Assembly: GCF_000455265.1 (NCBI RefSeq)
Contig: NZ_HG005140.1
Coordinates: forward strand, 215,139-279,138
Length of the DNA stretch: 64,000 nucleotides
Direction of reading: 5' to 3'
From: Paenibacillus antibioticophila
GTDB taxonomy: Bacteria; Bacillota; Bacilli; Paenibacillales; Paenibacillaceae
In this document: in pieces, positions 26,297-34,626 of the stretch
Numbering within the stretch: the stretch's first letter is position 1
Layout of the letters: each line of letters starts with the position of its first letter
Notes under the pieces: model-generated
What the model saw: the letters and a program-made list of their open reading frames with translations, nothing else
Database searches by the model: none
Told to the model about the DNA's origin: nothing
Made by a program: the position numbers and the translations under genes

Positions 26297-26325
26297 TCAT
26301 ACTATACCCCCAGGGGGTATGTAAA
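26297..26325 (-). promoter_or_regulatory. csoR promoter overlapped by CsoR operator
   Basis: On the minus strand TTTACA (-35, 26325-26320) and TATGAT (-10, 26302-26297) are separated by 17 bp. The palindrome ATACCCCCAGGGGGTAT (26304-26320) fills the spacer and touches the -35 end, as expected for direct CsoR repression. Confidence 0.88.
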
Positions 26326-26447
26326 GAGACTTTCTTTTTTATTTTTCACACCTGCTATTCAATCTATGTATCCACTCGCACAGATAAAGAGCATTTGGCA
26401 ACTTTCTTTCCGCGCTTGTTTCGACGCACGAGCAGGTTACGCATGCA

Positions 26448-26490
26448 TAAAAAATCCGGTAATGCCTCGCTATGACGAGGGACTACCGGA
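26448..26490 (-). terminator. Terminator of the solute-binding lipoprotein gene
   Basis: On the minus strand CCGGTAGTCCCTCG pairs with CGAGGCATTACCGG and is followed by ATTTTTTATG. Confidence 0.85.
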
Positions 26491-26511
26491 GAACGTATCT
26501 GCTGTCCAGAT

Positions 26512-28218
26512 TTAATCGATAGCCTTGCCTGTAAAGAGCTCAACTCTCGCTTTTACCAGCGCCGTGTATTGCTCTTCCATTTCTCTAGCTCCAGCCTTAT
26601 CTAATTTGGCGAGGAATTCATCATACACCTGATCGAACTTATCCGGCGCTTCCAAGATGGCTGCTGGAATTCTCTTTTGGATAATATCCTGTGTTTTCTG
26701 ATAGATAACCTGATAGTCTCCATCCGTCGGAACCTGCATATTGTACAAGGCCCCCCACTCTTTGACCGGAAGCTCCTCCTCACTAGGGAACAGATCCTTC
26801 CAGGTCGTGGCGTTATAAGCAGCGAGAGTTTCTTTTTCAACCTCCGAATAACTGGCGATAATCTGCTCCGGGAAATTGGTTGTATAGTAGTTGCCTGTAG
26901 CATCCTTCACGCCATCCCCGTAACGCGGTCCGAAGATGGTGTATAGATCAATCCCCGTCTCCTTGGCAAAATTGTTGGTATCGTTTACTTTTCGATTGAG
27001 CACATCCTCAGGGATGACACGAACGCCATCTTCCACGTTATAGTGTTTCCCCTCGATTCCCCAGTTTCTCAGCACCTGGCCCTCGTCCGATGCCAGCCAG
27101 TCAATGAACTTGATCGCACGCACCGGATTTTTGCAAGCGGTTGTAATACTGATTCCGTAGCCGTCCACTCCGAAAGACTGCATCGCATGGTCCTTGTATT
27201 CTTCACTCAGCGTCACCGGAAAGTGCGCGTAGGTGTACTCGTGTTTGCCCGCGGCTTTCAGTGCATTCTCCGCTTCACCGTATTCCCAATCCACTGAGGT
27301 CAGACCCAGGACACGGCCGCTGGCGATTTTGGCTTTGTATTGATCTTCTTTTTGGACAAAGGAATCCTTATCCAGCAATCCGTTATGATACAGCTTGTTC
27401 AACCAGCGGAAATATTCCCGTTCAACCGGTCGTTTATAATGAAGCACCGCTTCATAGGTTTCAGGATCCACATGATATTCGCCGTCATTCATTCCATTCG
27501 TAGTGTTATTGGCTTGATTCGTTACGGTTATCATCATTTTCCAGCCATCCGCATTCAGCGTGAGAGGAATCGTCGGTTGTCCGTCCGTGGTCGGATGGTT
27601 CTCCACATAGGCTCTAAGTACGTTCTCAAAGTCATCGATCGTTTTGACTTCCGGATAACCAAGCTCCTTCAGCACGCGATGCTGAATCTGGAAGCCGTTT
27701 ACGGCATCAAAATATTGCTGTCCAACGCCGATATTGGTCGGAATTGAATAGATCGCCTGATCCTCAATACTGTATTTCATGCGGTTCATATTTTCGCTCA
27801 TCAGCTTTTTAATATTAGGGGCATGCTCCTCGATCAGTTCCGTAAGGTCGATAATCGCCTCACTGTCTACCAGCTTGCCGAGCTCGCCTTTTGCAAAAAT
27901 AAGATCAGGATAATCGCCGCTGGCCGCCATAAGTGAAATTTTATCCTGGCCGCCGCCGCTGCCAACATCAAACTCCGCATTCAGGGTAACTCCGGTTTTA
28001 GCGGTGATTTCCTTGCCGACTTCATCCTTCATGTTATTCCAGTTCGGGCTTGCATCAGCACCAAAAAAGGTAAATGAGATCGGACTATTCTCATCTCCGC
28101 CGGTTCGATTCCCCGAATTTGAATCCACGGCATTATCCCCTGAATTACCGCAGCCTGCAGACATGAGCAACATGCCAGCCAGTGCAAAAACTCCAATTTT
28201 TTTGTTCAAGCTTCGCAT
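26512..28218 (-). CDS. Extracellular sugar-binding lipoprotein (family 1 solute-binding, LipO-like)
   Basis: The 568-residue protein has a lipoprotein signal (lipobox SAGC, MRSLNKKIGVFALAGMLLM) and the long Paenibacillus/Bacillus LipO/YtcQ type of binding-protein body, with FTFFGADASPNWNNM near the start and DYPDLIFAKGELGKLVD in the first domain. It would bind an oligosaccharide at the cell surface for an ABC importer. No permease or ATPase gene is adjacent. The divergent AraC gene and the GH43 gene share a promoter arrangement with it (28352-28393 and 31079-31121). Ligand is not known, though GH43 context points to xylo- or arabino-oligosaccharides. Confidence 0.88.
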   Translation of the reverse strand: MRSLNKKIGVFALAGMLLMSAGCGNSGDNAVDSNSGNRTGGDENSPISFTFFGADASPNWNNMKDEVGKEITAKTGVTLNAEFDVGSGGGQDKISLMAASGDYPDLIFAKGELGKLVDSEAIIDLTELIEEHAPNIKKLMSENMNRMKYSIEDQAIYSIPTNIGVGQQYFDAVNGFQIQHRVLKELGYPEVKTIDDFENVLRAYVENHPTTDGQPTIPLTLNADGWKMMITVTNQANNTTNGMNDGEYHVDPETYEAVLHYKRPVEREYFRWLNKLYHNGLLDKDSFVQKEDQYKAKIASGRVLGLTSVDWEYGEAENALKAAGKHEYTYAHFPVTLSEEYKDHAMQSFGVDGYGISITTACKNPVRAIKFIDWLASDEGQVLRNWGIEGKHYNVEDGVRVIPEDVLNRKVNDTNNFAKETGIDLYTIFGPRYGDGVKDATGNYYTTNFPEQIIASYSEVEKETLAAYNATTWKDLFPSEEELPVKEWGALYNMQVPTDGDYQVIYQKTQDIIQKRIPAAILEAPDKFDQVYDEFLAKLDKAGAREMEEQYTALVKARVELFTGKAID

Positions 28219-28328
28219 CTAATCATCCTTCCCCCTGTCTATCTCCCGATTCATTTCAATTGAATGCGCTTACTTTCATCGAAGCGAACCATCATGGCCG
28301 GCGAATGGTGGTCTTGCTTACAGGTATT

Positions 28329-28393
28329 ATTCTAGCGTACCGAATAAGACCGAACCTTGATTTTCAAGTCATCCAATAGCATGATATAGACAT
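28329..28393 (-). promoter_or_regulatory. AraC-dependent promoter of the binding-protein gene
   Basis: Read on the minus strand, a 42-bp block (28393-28352) contains ATGTCTATATCATGCT, then GAAAATCAAGGTTC, then 17 bp and TAGAAT (28334-28329) as -10. The same block with the same 17-bp distance to a TATAAT is found at 31056-31121 in front of GH43. The poor -35 match suggests activation by the adjacent AraC protein. Confidence 0.65.
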
Positions 28394-28421
28394 GTATGCA
28401 GGCTAAGGGGGCATTGAGGTC

Positions 28422-29282
28422 ATGACGAACGTCTACTTGAACTGGTTTACAATGGATGAGGATTTCCCTTTCTTCATTCAATATGGAGGCCATGATGAAG
28501 ACACCAACACCCATAACCATGAGGATTTCTCCGAGCTGGTCATTGTCCTGAACGGGCATGCCACACATATCGTGAATAATGAAGAAGCTTTTATCAAGAA
28601 GGGCAATGTGTTTGTCATTAACGGCAGCACCTCCCATGCCTATAAAGAGCCTCAGGACTTCAGGATCTGCAACATTATGTATAAACCGGAGTTGCTTGAA
28701 TCCGCCGCCCAGGATCTGCGAACGCTGAACGGCTTTCAAGCACTGTTTATTCTGGAACCTTTCTATCGGAACATTACGACGTATAAAAGCAAATTGAGCT
28801 TGACCATGTCCAGTCTGGAGTATGTGGCGCATCTGGTCGCTGCCATGATCGAGGAATACGAATCCCGGCTTCCCGGCCGTCAAACGATGCTTACTTCGCG
28901 CTTTATGGAACTCGTCGTTTACTTATCAAGACATTATGACCATGGTGAAAAGGATCTGGACAGTGCCATGATGCATCTGGCGAATGCCGTCTCCTACATT
29001 GAAGATCACTACCTCGAGCCGATTACGCTGGAACGCATCGCTGCGAAATCCAATATTTCCATTCGGCATTTGAACCGGATTTTCAAGGCCTATTATCAGA
29101 CCACGCCGATCTCTTACCTTCAACGGCTTCGTCTTGAAAGAGCCTGTATGCTCCTCAAGCAGACCCACTTATCCGTCACGGAGATCTCTTATACCTGCGG
29201 ATTTAATGACAGCAATTATCTTACCCGCCAATTCAAAAAGGCTTACGGCGTGTCGCCGCAAGCCTATCGGAAGAACCGGTGA
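28422..29282 (+). CDS. AraC-family transcriptional regulator with cupin sensor
   Basis: The 286-residue protein has an N-terminal cupin barrel (about residues 20-110, NHEDFSELVIVLNGHATHIV) and a C-terminal pair of helix-turn-helix motifs (LERIAAKSNISIRHLNRIFKAYY and VTEISYTCGFNDSNYLTRQFKKAYGVSP). It lies divergent from the solute-binding protein gene and convergent with GH43. Both neighbours share a probable AraC-type promoter, so it is the likely activator of a small pentosan-use unit. A GGGGCATTGAGGTC ribosome site precedes ATG. Confidence 0.9.
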   Translation: MTNVYLNWFTMDEDFPFFIQYGGHDEDTNTHNHEDFSELVIVLNGHATHIVNNEEAFIKKGNVFVINGSTSHAYKEPQDFRICNIMYKPELLESAAQDLRTLNGFQALFILEPFYRNITTYKSKLSLTMSSLEYVAHLVAAMIEEYESRLPGRQTMLTSRFMELVVYLSRHYDHGEKDLDSAMMHLANAVSYIEDHYLEPITLERIAAKSNISIRHLNRIFKAYYQTTPISYLQRLRLERACMLLKQTHLSVTEISYTCGFNDSNYLTRQFKKAYGVSPQAYRKNR

Positions 29283-29297
29283 ACTAGCTCACCGGTT
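29274..29297. other. Shared hairpin at the convergent ends of araC and GH43
   Basis: AACCGGTGA, an ACTAGC loop and TCACCGGTT form a perfect stem spanning the final codons of both convergent genes, whose stop codons are 1 bp apart. No T-run follows, so it may be a weak terminator or RNA-end stabiliser. Confidence 0.5.
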
Positions 29298-30783
29298 CGT
29301 AGTCGAACCAGTCGAAATACGCCGGAGTCGCATGCTCTGAAGGACTTGTTGCATACATCGCAATAAAGACCCCTGTAAAGCCGCCGGCGATTTCCGTAGA
29401 CAGCAAATGCGACTCGCCCCAGCCCATCTCAAGCACCTGCGATTTCATCGTAAGGAACAAGGCTTCGAACCTCTCCGGAAGCGCGCGGATTTGCAGCACG
29501 CCACTCCCCTCCGGGCAATCGCGAAGGTCCTCTACCTTCATCGAGCCGACCGTCCGCCGGAATACCAGAACCTTCCGGCCTCCTTCGAGTCTTACAGCGA
29601 GCTCATAATGATACTTGCTGTTCATGTATATGGTTAATCCCGCCTCTTCCCCCTCGTTCAACGGCTCAAATTCTATCGCTGCTTGTATGCGGCTGGAGAA
29701 ATGACTGAGCCGGCGCCCGACAAAGGCTGGAGAACCGTAATCGCTCAACGTCACTGGTTGACCATATAAGGTCAGATATCCAGGGCGCTTTTCCAACGAC
29801 CAGCTGCCCGGCTTCGGATTCCGCAAAAAGGCCCATTCCCAGCCCAGACGGGATTCGTCGAAATCATCTCTTACCGGCTTCTCAGGCCAACGAGTCTCGG
29901 GGAGCTCGGGAGCCTCCATGACGGGATGAATATGACCATGATTGCCGATGATCGGCCATCCGTCCTCCATCCAGGATACGCCCGCAAGAAATACTTCTCT
30001 GCCCAGATGGTGGCGATACGGATAGGATACCGGTCTTATTCCCAGGCATACCGCCCACCAACTGCCGTCCTGGGCTTGGACCAGATCCGCATGGCCGGTA
30101 GCTTGTATTGAAATGTCCATGCTCCGGTTCGAAAGAATGGGATTATCGGAGAAGGATTCATAGGGACCGTACGGATCTGTGCTCCGGGCAATGGTCACCA
30201 TATGGCCGTATTCAGTCCCGCCCTCGGCGATCATCAAGTAATAGTAATCCTTGATTTTGTATAAGTGCGGGGCCTCAGGATGCGCTCCGCCGGCCCCCTT
30301 CCAGATCAGGCGGCTTTCGGTCAGCAAGCTTCCCGTCTCGATCTCGATTTCACATTGATAAATACCGCCGATACGCGCGGATTGAAGGTACACGCGGCCA
30401 TCGTCGTCGAACAACAGGGAAGGGTCTATGCCATCCTGAGCAACCGTTATCGGCTTGGACCAAGGACCTTCCGGATTCCTCGTCTTCACGTAGAAATTTC
30501 CGATTCCGCCCACATTGGTGGTCACCATATAGAACCATCCCTTATTATAACGAAGGGTGGGCGCATAGATGCCGCTAGAATTCCCTGAACCTGAAAGCAG
30601 CAGCTGCTCTTCGGTAGTTAAACAATGGCCGATCTGCCGCCAATGAACCAGATCCTTACTATGAAAAATAGGTATGCCCGGAAAATATTCAAACGTGCTT
30701 GTAACCAAATAATAGTCCTCACCGACCCGGCAGATGCTGGGGTCAGGATAGAAGCCGGGGATAACGGGGTTCGTGAACTGCAT
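29284..30783 (-). CDS. Glycoside hydrolase family 43 enzyme (beta-xylosidase/arabinofuranosidase type)
   Basis: The protein is about 499 residues. The five-bladed propeller occupies the first 300 residues and carries the base Asp14 (GFYPDPSI), the middle Asp120 (DGIDPSLLF) and the acid Glu170 (HPEAPHLYK) of GH43, followed by a C-terminal beta-sandwich domain as in the beta-xylosidase subgroup. No signal peptide is visible, so it acts in the cytoplasm on imported oligosaccharides. An upstream GTG (30792) lies in the ribosome site, so ATG 30783 is used. It shares a promoter arrangement with the sugar-binding lipoprotein gene. Confidence 0.9.
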   Translation of the reverse strand: MQFTNPVIPGFYPDPSICRVGEDYYLVTSTFEYFPGIPIFHSKDLVHWRQIGHCLTTEEQLLLSGSGNSSGIYAPTLRYNKGWFYMVTTNVGGIGNFYVKTRNPEGPWSKPITVAQDGIDPSLLFDDDGRVYLQSARIGGIYQCEIEIETGSLLTESRLIWKGAGGAHPEAPHLYKIKDYYYLMIAEGGTEYGHMVTIARSTDPYGPYESFSDNPILSNRSMDISIQATGHADLVQAQDGSWWAVCLGIRPVSYPYRHHLGREVFLAGVSWMEDGWPIIGNHGHIHPVMEAPELPETRWPEKPVRDDFDESRLGWEWAFLRNPKPGSWSLEKRPGYLTLYGQPVTLSDYGSPAFVGRRLSHFSSRIQAAIEFEPLNEGEEAGLTIYMNSKYHYELAVRLEGGRKVLVFRRTVGSMKVEDLRDCPEGSGVLQIRALPERFEALFLTMKSQVLEMGWGESHLLSTEIAGGFTGVFIAMYATSPSEHATPAYFDWFDYEPVS

Positions 30784-30820
30784 CCATTGCACTCCTGTCT
30801 GAATCGTATTTAGCGTGCTG

Positions 30821-31014
30821 TATAAGTTGAATCAATATAATTACTTCCAGGGGCAACGTGTAAAGTGTTCCTACGATCGCTGTTGTTCGCGGAATTCTCT
30901 GATTCAACTTAATTAGGATAAGGTAGAAATCCGCTTTCAAAGGCGAACACTATCGTTTCTTCGTAACACTTTACACTTATGCCCTTTGAAGTAGTTTTTG
31001 AATTCAACTCATAT
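30821..31014 (+). repeat. MITE-like element family A, copy 4
   Basis: The core runs from GGGGCAACGTGTAAAGTG (30850) to TTACACTTATGCCC (ending 30984), with outer inverted ends AAGTTGAATC and ATTCAACT. It lacks the AAGCTTTC hairpin of copies 1-3 but keeps the CGATCGCTGTTG and GAAATCCGCTTTCAAAGGCG arms. It lies in the 5' untranslated region of the GH43 gene. Confidence 0.75.
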
Positions 31015-31055
31015 AGAATACTTCTCCGTCTTGCCGGAGGAAGCTCTCAATCCCT

Positions 31056-31121
31056 ATTATATTTCACGATAGGACATGGAACCTTCACTTTCGGGTCATG
31101 CTACTAGCATGATATAGACAT
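31056..31121 (-). promoter_or_regulatory. AraC-dependent promoter of the GH43 gene
   Basis: On the minus strand ATGTCTATATCATGCT, CATGAC and GAAAGTGAAGGTTC are followed, after 17 bp, by TATAAT. The block matches the one in front of the solute-binding protein gene base for base in most positions, including the spacing. Confidence 0.7.
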
Positions 31122-31138
31122 TGTGATATTCATAAACA

Positions 31139-31182
31139 ACCAAGGAGCTAAGTAAAAATAGACCGCTTAGCTCCTTGGTTTT
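31139..31182. other. Hairpin with recurrent arm
   Basis: CCAAGGAGCTAAG pairs with CTTAGCTCCTTGG and is followed by TTTTTGG on the plus strand. The arm GACCGCTTAGCTCCTTGGTT is repeated near 47842, also next to a 51-bp repeat array. It may be an orphan terminator. Confidence 0.6.
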
Positions 31183-31419
31183 TGGCGTCTACGCCTGCTA
31201 TCTTAAGTAAATCCTTATATCACCAAACACAGGTTCAGGACTCGAGCTTGCACCTTACTGCCAAAGGCATTGCCCTCTTCACTACGGGGCTTTTGTCTTG
31301 CCTGGTTTTTAGCTGCAAATACTTCATGCTGACTTTGTTCGCACAATCACCTTGGACTTTTGTACACTGCAGCTCAAGCCAACAGTCCTCACAACTTGCG
31401 TTACGGTAATGTCGGTAGC

Positions 31420-31600
31420 GAAACAAATGCTTGAAAGCATTTAAATTTCTGGCAGGGACATTCATGCCGTGAATCAAATGCTCAAAAGCACTTAAATTGC
31501 TGGCTTGGGAGTTCATGTGGTGAAACAAGTGCCGAAAAGCACTTAAATTACTGGCTTGGGAGTTCATGCAGAGAAACAAACGCTCAAAAGCACTTATGCC
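31420..31600. repeat. 51-bp tandem repeat array with stem-preserving changes
   Basis: Units begin at 31420, 31471, 31522 and 31573. Each contains a short stem: AAATGC/GCATTT in unit 1 and AAGTGC/GCACTT in unit 3, that is, base changes on both sides that keep pairing. Related units occur near 47607-47735. Confidence 0.75.
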
Positions 31601-31632
31601 CTTCTACCTCACTTCTTCAGTTCAACGCAAAA

Positions 31633-31671
31633 TAGTAAAGACCCTGAGCATCACAAGGATGCTTCAGGGTC
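31633..31671 (-). terminator. qox operon terminator
   Basis: On the minus strand GACCCTGAAGCATC pairs with GATGCTCAGGGTC and is followed by TTTACTATTTT. It lies about 70 bp after the qoxD stop codon. Confidence 0.85.
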
Positions 31672-31738
31672 CTGACAATTCATCTCTATTCAAATCTGCT
31701 AACTCATGTTCATCCAAGCCTCAGGCTCTCCCGATCGA

Positions 31739-32032
31739 TTACTGGTAGCCCCAGATCATCGTGAACAGGGTTCCGAATATCGTCACCAGGCCTACAAACA
31801 AGGCATAGATGAGGTTAGTGTAAAGTGCCGTCTTGGAGCCGTTCTCCCCGATATGCATGAACAGGAAGAGCTGGACGCCCATTTGAATCGCCGCGCTGAT
31901 GATGAGGATCGTCATGCCTACTGCCGCAGACATATCCAGGAAGACTACGGACAGGGCAACAACCGACAGCAGCAGGGATAATACATAGCCCAGAATGTGC
32001 TGAATCGGGAACAATTTTTTCATGTCACTCAT
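31739..32032 (-). CDS. qoxD: Quinol oxidase subunit IV (QoxD)
   Basis: The 97-residue protein has three membrane helices and the subunit IV pattern (PIQHILGYVLSLLLSVVALSVVF at the start). It is a small structural subunit of the cytochrome aa3-type menaquinol oxidase in the plasma membrane. AAGGAATGATGTGAC precedes its ATG, and only 1 bp separates it from the stop of qoxC. It is the last gene of the qoxABCD operon. Confidence 0.92.
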   Translation of the reverse strand: MSDMKKLFPIQHILGYVLSLLLSVVALSVVFLDMSAAVGMTILIISAAIQMGVQLFLFMHIGENGSKTALYTNLIYALFVGLVTIFGTLFTMIWGYQ

Positions 32033-32033
32033 G

Positions 32034-32630
32034 TCACATCATTCCTTTCAAGTATACGAAGCTGAAGATGAAGATCCAGACGACGTCAAGGAAGTGCCAA
32101 TACAGCGAAAAGATAAAGGTCTTGTTCGAAGTATCGAGCGTGAAGCCCTCCTTCTTGATCTGCAGCAACAGTCCGCCGCCCCACAGCAGACCCAAGGTCA
32201 CGTGGAGGCCGTGCGTACCGAGAAGTACAAACAAGCTGGACAGGAATGCGCTCGTCTGCAGCGTTGCTCCTTCATGCACATAGGTAACGAATTCCATGAT
32301 TTCAACGCCAAGGAACACCAGACCAAGCACAAGCGTAATTCCAAAGAATAGGAGCGCGGGCTTTTTCAACCCCAGACGCATACTGTTAATCACCAGACCA
32401 ATTGTGAAGCTGCTCGTCAACAGGACAAACGTTTCAATCAATACAGGTCCAATCTCGAAAATCTCATGACCGCCCGGGCCGTTCCCCGTCCGGTTCCACA
32501 GCGCAAAATACACGGCAAACAGAGTTGAAAACAGAACAATTTCAGCGCCAAGGAACATCCAGAAGCCAAGAATCCGATTGCTATTCTCCTCGGAACGGTA
32601 CTCCAGCGGCAGTGTATTATCTAGCTTCAT
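32034..32630 (-). CDS. qoxC: Quinol oxidase subunit III (QoxC)
   Basis: The 198-residue protein has five helices and matches heme-copper oxidase subunit III of the quinol type: LGFWMFLGAEIVLFSTLFAVYF at the first helices and the segment LGTHGLHVTLGLLW near the middle. It stabilises the catalytic subunit. Its ATG overlaps the qoxB stop by 4 bp (ATGA), so translation is coupled. Confidence 0.95.
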   Translation of the reverse strand: MKLDNTLPLEYRSEENSNRILGFWMFLGAEIVLFSTLFAVYFALWNRTGNGPGGHEIFEIGPVLIETFVLLTSSFTIGLVINSMRLGLKKPALLFFGITLVLGLVFLGVEIMEFVTYVHEGATLQTSAFLSSLFVLLGTHGLHVTLGLLWGGGLLLQIKKEGFTLDTSNKTFIFSLYWHFLDVVWIFIFSFVYLKGMM

Positions 32631-34570
32631 ACTTGTTCACCCCGCAATCTTGACTCGGTCTCTTGAATTTCTTTCACCGGAATATGACGCCCATGATCGC
32701 GTTCGAAGGAACGAACTGCAAGCATGATCAGAATGCCGATCCCGGAAATAATGGCTGGAGTCCACCAGCTGAATACCATGAAGAAGCCCCAGAAGAAGAA
32801 CAGTATGGCCAAAATCACCGGCTGGCCGCTGTTATTCGGCATATGGATTTCTTCAAGCTTACCTTGATACAATTTATGTCCGCCTTTTTTCGCTTCCCAG
32901 AATGGGTCGAGTCCTGTAACCGTCGGTTCAATCGCGAAGTTATACTCCGGAACCGGGCTATGGGTGCTCCACTCCAGTGTCCGTGCGTTCCAAGGATCGC
33001 CTGTAGTATCTCTTGGCGCATAACGGAAGCTCCAGTAAATGTTATACACCAGAATAATAAATCCGATAGCCAATCCCACCGCACCTATGGATGCAATCAA
33101 GTTCAACGGACCATAGCCGGTGCTTTCCGAATAAGTGTACATCCGGCGCGTCATCCCGTTCAGTCCGAGGAAGAACAGCGGCAGGAAGGTTACGTTGAAG
33201 CTGATCGCGATCGTCCAGAAAGCAAGCTTGCCCTGACGTTCGTTAAGCCGGAAGCCGAACAGCTTAGGGAACCAGTAGTAGAAGCCGGCGATAACGGCAA
33301 ATACCGTACCCGGAATCAATACATAGTGGAAATGCGCCACCAGGAACATCGTATTATGATACTGATAGTCGGCGCTGGCCATCGCCAACATGACGCCCGT
33401 GACGCCGCCGATCGTAAAGATCGGGATAAAGGCGAGCGCATACAGCATCGGCGTCGTAAACTCGATCTTGCCTTTGTGCATCGTAAATAGCCAGTTGAAT
33501 ATTTTCACACCTGTAGGAACCGCAATCGCCATCGTCGTGATCGAGAAGACCCCGTTGACCATCGCGCCGTGTCCCATCGTATAGAAGTGATGCGCCCATA
33601 CCACGAAGGACAGGAGCGAGATGACGACCATACTCCATACCATCGATTTATAGCCGTACAGATTTTTGCGCGAGAAGGTCGAGATAATTTCACTATAAAT
33701 CCCGAACGCAGGAAGAATAACGATATATACTTCCGGATGCCCCCAGACCCAGAACAGGTTGGCCCAGAGCATATCCATCCCGCCATTGGCCATCGTGAAG
33801 AACTGAGAGCCAAATAAGCGGTCGAACATCATCAGTGCCAAGGCCACGGTCAATACCGGGAAGGCAAACAGAATAATGACACAAGTAATCAAGACAGACC
33901 AGGTAAACATCGGCATCTTCATCAATGTCATGCCTTTGGCACGCATTTTCAGAATCGTGACAATGAAGTTGATCCCGGTCATCAACGTACCGATCCCCGC
34001 TATCTGCAGTGCAATCGAGTAATAGTTATTCCCTACCGTCGGGCTGAACTCAATGCTCGCCAGCGGGAAATAAGCCGTCCAACCCGCGTCCGGCGAACCG
34101 CCGATAACGAAGGAGATGTTGAAAAGCATCGCCCCTGCGAAAAACAGCCAGAAGCTGACCGCATTCAGCCGAGGGAACGCCACGTCGCGCGCCCCGATCT
34201 GGAGCGGAACGACCACATTCATCAGGCCGATAATAAATGGCATCGCCATAAACAGAATCATGACTACGCCATGCGTTGTAAAAATCTCATTATAGTGCTG
34301 GGCATCCAGCAATCCGTTCTCCGGTCTTGACAGCTGTCCGCGCATCAAGAGCCCGTCTACGCCCCCGCGGAACAGCATCAGCAGCGCCGAGATGATGTAC
34401 ATAATCCCGATCCGCTTGTGATCCACGGTCGTCAGCCATTCACGCCATAAGTAGCCCCATTTTTTAAAATAGGTCAGGCCGATCAGAATCGCCAGTGATG
34501 CCACGACGATGCTCACCATCGCGCCATAGATCATCGGCTCGCCGGTGACGAAAAATTCGTCCCATTTCAT
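32627..34570 (-). CDS. qoxB: Quinol oxidase subunit I (QoxB), catalytic
   Basis: The 647-residue protein is close to the usual QoxB size (about 650). It has about 14 membrane helices and heme-copper oxidase signatures: the WGHPEVYIVILPAFG loop that carries the CuB/crosslinked His-Tyr pair, WAHHFYTMG for CuB ligands, and HFHYVLIPG for the heme ligands. It reduces O2 to water at a heme a3-CuB site and pumps protons. A GGAAGGGAGC ribosome site precedes the ATG, 56 bp after qoxA. Confidence 0.97.
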   Translation of the reverse strand: MKWDEFFVTGEPMIYGAMVSIVVASLAILIGLTYFKKWGYLWREWLTTVDHKRIGIMYIISALLMLFRGGVDGLLMRGQLSRPENGLLDAQHYNEIFTTHGVVMILFMAMPFIIGLMNVVVPLQIGARDVAFPRLNAVSFWLFFAGAMLFNISFVIGGSPDAGWTAYFPLASIEFSPTVGNNYYSIALQIAGIGTLMTGINFIVTILKMRAKGMTLMKMPMFTWSVLITCVIILFAFPVLTVALALMMFDRLFGSQFFTMANGGMDMLWANLFWVWGHPEVYIVILPAFGIYSEIISTFSRKNLYGYKSMVWSMVVISLLSFVVWAHHFYTMGHGAMVNGVFSITTMAIAVPTGVKIFNWLFTMHKGKIEFTTPMLYALAFIPIFTIGGVTGVMLAMASADYQYHNTMFLVAHFHYVLIPGTVFAVIAGFYYWFPKLFGFRLNERQGKLAFWTIAISFNVTFLPLFFLGLNGMTRRMYTYSESTGYGPLNLIASIGAVGLAIGFIILVYNIYWSFRYAPRDTTGDPWNARTLEWSTHSPVPEYNFAIEPTVTGLDPFWEAKKGGHKLYQGKLEEIHMPNNSGQPVILAILFFFWGFFMVFSWWTPAIISGIGILIMLAVRSFERDHGRHIPVKEIQETESRLRGEQV

Positions 34571-34626
34571 GTCAAGCTTGCTCCCTTCCGTTCATAAGTT
34601 GCTGTTAATGTTCTGCCTTCCAAGTG

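Larger units (their letters stand above)
30784..31738. repeat. Non-coding region with GH43 promoter, family A element and 51-bp tandem repeats
   Basis: No gene is supported. From left to right it holds the GH43 leader with a family A element (30821-31014), the AraC-type promoter (31056-31121), a hairpin (31139-31182) whose right arm GACCGCTTAGCTCCTTGG recurs at 47.8 kb, about 220 bp with nothing recognised (31183-31410), three and a half 51-bp tandem repeats (31420-31600) and the qox operon terminator (31633-31671). The minus-strand ORF over the repeats is rejected for lack of a ribosome site. Confidence 0.7.

Noticed and set aside
31235-31579. A minus-strand frame with three 17-residue repeats (MNSQASNLSAF type)
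   Set aside because: The period comes from the 51-bp DNA repeat. No ribosome site precedes the ATG, and related units at 47.6 kb do not keep the frame.
31420-31600. Possible CRISPR array
   Set aside because: The 51-bp units are contiguous tandem repeats with no unique spacers, and no cas genes are present.
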